Origin: Chryseobacterium sp. Leaf394
GTDB taxonomy: Bacteria; Bacteroidota; Bacteroidia; Flavobacteriales; Weeksellaceae
Assembly: GCF_001424105.1 (NCBI RefSeq)
Contig: NZ_LMQH01000011.1
Coordinates: 2,172,184-2,236,183, forward strand
Direction: 5' to 3'
Length of the DNA: 64,000 nt
Shown here: in pieces, positions 63,136 through 64,000 of the stretch
How positions within the stretch are numbered: the stretch's first letter is position 1
Layout: every line of letters begins with the position of its first letter
The notes under the pieces: model-generated
Told to the model about the DNA's origin: nothing
Seen by the model: only the letters and a program-made list of their open reading frames with translations
The model's database searches: none
Position numbers and translations under genes: made by a program

Positions 63136-63468
63136 CTACTTTCTCTCCAACGCCTTCCCTTCAAAAGAAATCCCATCCCAGCCGTACTCAATAAAGTTCC
63201 TGATGTTCTGATGATCCGTTCCTTCAGGGTTTTTCAAAACATCTTCCCGGTAAAAAGCGCCGAAAAGCGAAAGCGTATCTTCCTTCGGCAAATCATTCAG
63301 CTTTGCAAAACTGAATACTTTACACGAACCATTATTCTGCCCTGCCTCATTCACCGTATTTCCATTCGTAAATTTTGTCGGCGTAAAATCATAATGCTCA
63401 TCAATAAAAGCAATCACATCATTAAACTGAATCTCCTCCGCTGATTTTTCTAACTGTTCGAATAACAT
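63136..63468 (-). CDS. HopJ-family protein
   Basis: 110 residues covering the whole HopJ family: FNDVIAFIDEHYDFTPTKFT, NGNTVNEAGQNNGSCKVFSF, LSLFGAFYREDVL, GTDHQNIRNFIEYGWDGISF. The name comes from a Pseudomonas type III effector, but the family is widespread in free-living bacteria without type III secretion, so a housekeeping role is likelier here. No signal peptide. Confidence 0.92.
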   Translation of the reverse strand: MLFEQLEKSAEEIQFNDVIAFIDEHYDFTPTKFTNGNTVNEAGQNNGSCKVFSFAKLNDLPKEDTLSLFGAFYREDVLKNPEGTDHQNIRNFIEYGWDGISFEGKALERK

Positions 63469-63977
63469 ATTTTTTATTTTTTAATATTATAATTAGTGAA
63501 ACTTACAAATTTATTTTTAACACATTAGAATCCTGAAGTTAAATACTTTGAAAATATTTTAGACCACATCAGAAAAAAAATCAAAGATTTTTTTAAAACT
63601 GAAATGGTCTTATATAGTTATCATAGTAAATTAACAATTTCAACCAAAAAAATTTATGACTGAACTTCTTCACATTCTTCGAAGCAAAAACACTTTTCCA
63701 ATCTTTTTGCTCTTATCAACATTTCTAATTACACCTTATAAAAACACACCGCAAAACTTTTGTGACTTTTGTGGTAATAAAATTATCAAAAAATCTTCGA
63801 TTTTTAAAAACTCATGTGCTCTAAAAATATCCTCAATCATTTAAACTAAAAACTCATGTGACTGATGTGTTAAAACTTTCGTGGTTAGAACATTTCAAAA
63901 ATAATCAAAATAAATTTCACCTACGCAAAAACATTGCGCAATAACCCAATTACTTTGCACTATCAAATAACAAACAC
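63469..63977. other. AT-rich intergenic region without convincing gene
   Basis: About 510 bases. A 62-codon plus-strand frame at 63656-63844 has biased low-complexity composition and no family. AAAACTCATGTG occurs twice (near 63808 and 63849) and phrases like AACTTTTGTGACTTTTGTGG suggest decayed repeats. ATTACTTTGC near 63949 could be a promoter for the gene starting at 63978. Confidence 0.5.
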
Positions 63978-64000
63978 ATGAACACATTCAACATCATCAA
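63978..64000 (+). CDS. Start of a gene that runs past the window end
   Basis: ATG at 63978-63980 gives MNTFNII before the sequence ends. A TTG...TACTTTGC promoter-like pair about 25 bases upstream supports a start here. Too short to identify. Confidence 0.4.

Noticed and set aside
63656..63844. 62-residue plus-strand frame near the window end
   Set aside because: Low-complexity composition, no family, lies in a decayed-repeat region.

Overview
The window is an AT-rich chromosomal segment from a flavobacterium-type Bacteroidota, most like Chryseobacterium or a close Weeksellaceae relative. The evidence is a fused LpxC-FabZ, a PorX regulator and a type IX sorting-domain protein (gliding/T9SS lineage), TssD-type Hcp proteins of the Bacteroidota T6SS, TAnnTTTG -7 promoter elements without Shine-Dalgarno sequences, and the lpxD-lpxC/fabZ-lpxA-efp order. 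I saw no rRNA, tRNA, intact insertion sequence or CRISPR array.

Layout. 1-4.4 kb: a truncated WYL regulator, an MsbA-like exporter, a gene broken by an in-frame stop, and lptB with an unusual C-terminal extension. 4.6-17.5 kb: a T6SS accessory island. It holds ClpV/TssH, a lytic transglycosylase, two near-identical hcp (tssD) genes, vgrG, and two effector candidates that share an N-terminal module but have different C-terminal domains (DUF3289-like and metzincin). Small lipoprotein or membrane genes, likely immunity factors, follow them, together with a decayed duplicate. Sheath, baseplate and membrane-complex genes are not here. Divergent from clpV is a 242-residue protein whose layout recalls gasdermins. 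17.7-24 kb: hemB, a small T9SS-tailed protein, a NatAB-like ABC exporter, a decayed Fic gene, an outer-membrane barrel and sucD. 24-32 kb: lipid A biosynthesis (lpxD paralogue, lpxA, lpxC-fabZ, lpxD), efp, an orphan gene pair and an HD hydrolase. 32-38.4 kb: S41 peptidase, porX, exonuclease III, RlpA-like protein and rimO. 38.5-48.7 kb: a surface-polysaccharide operon running leftward (two phosphoglycosyl transferases, flippase, Wzc-like kinase, EpsG-like polymerase, two glycosyltransferases, a beta-helix protein and RfbC). 48.8-64 kb: tyrA behind a Tyr-codon attenuator, sdaA, amt, two YceI proteins, glucokinase, a DUF1800/DUF1501 pair, a DEAD-box helicase, a WYL regulator and a HopJ-family protein.

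Strongest unusual signals: (1) the modular T6SS effectors with a shared N-terminal module; (2) paired 15-bp boxes at 21-bp spacing, placed exactly 50 bp upstream of the -7 element of both hcp genes; (3) a complete tyrosine attenuator before tyrA; (4) the gasdermin-like candidate beside clpV; (5) AACCTC/AACCTT hexamer arrays just upstream of three unrelated genes; (6) short dispersed palindromes.
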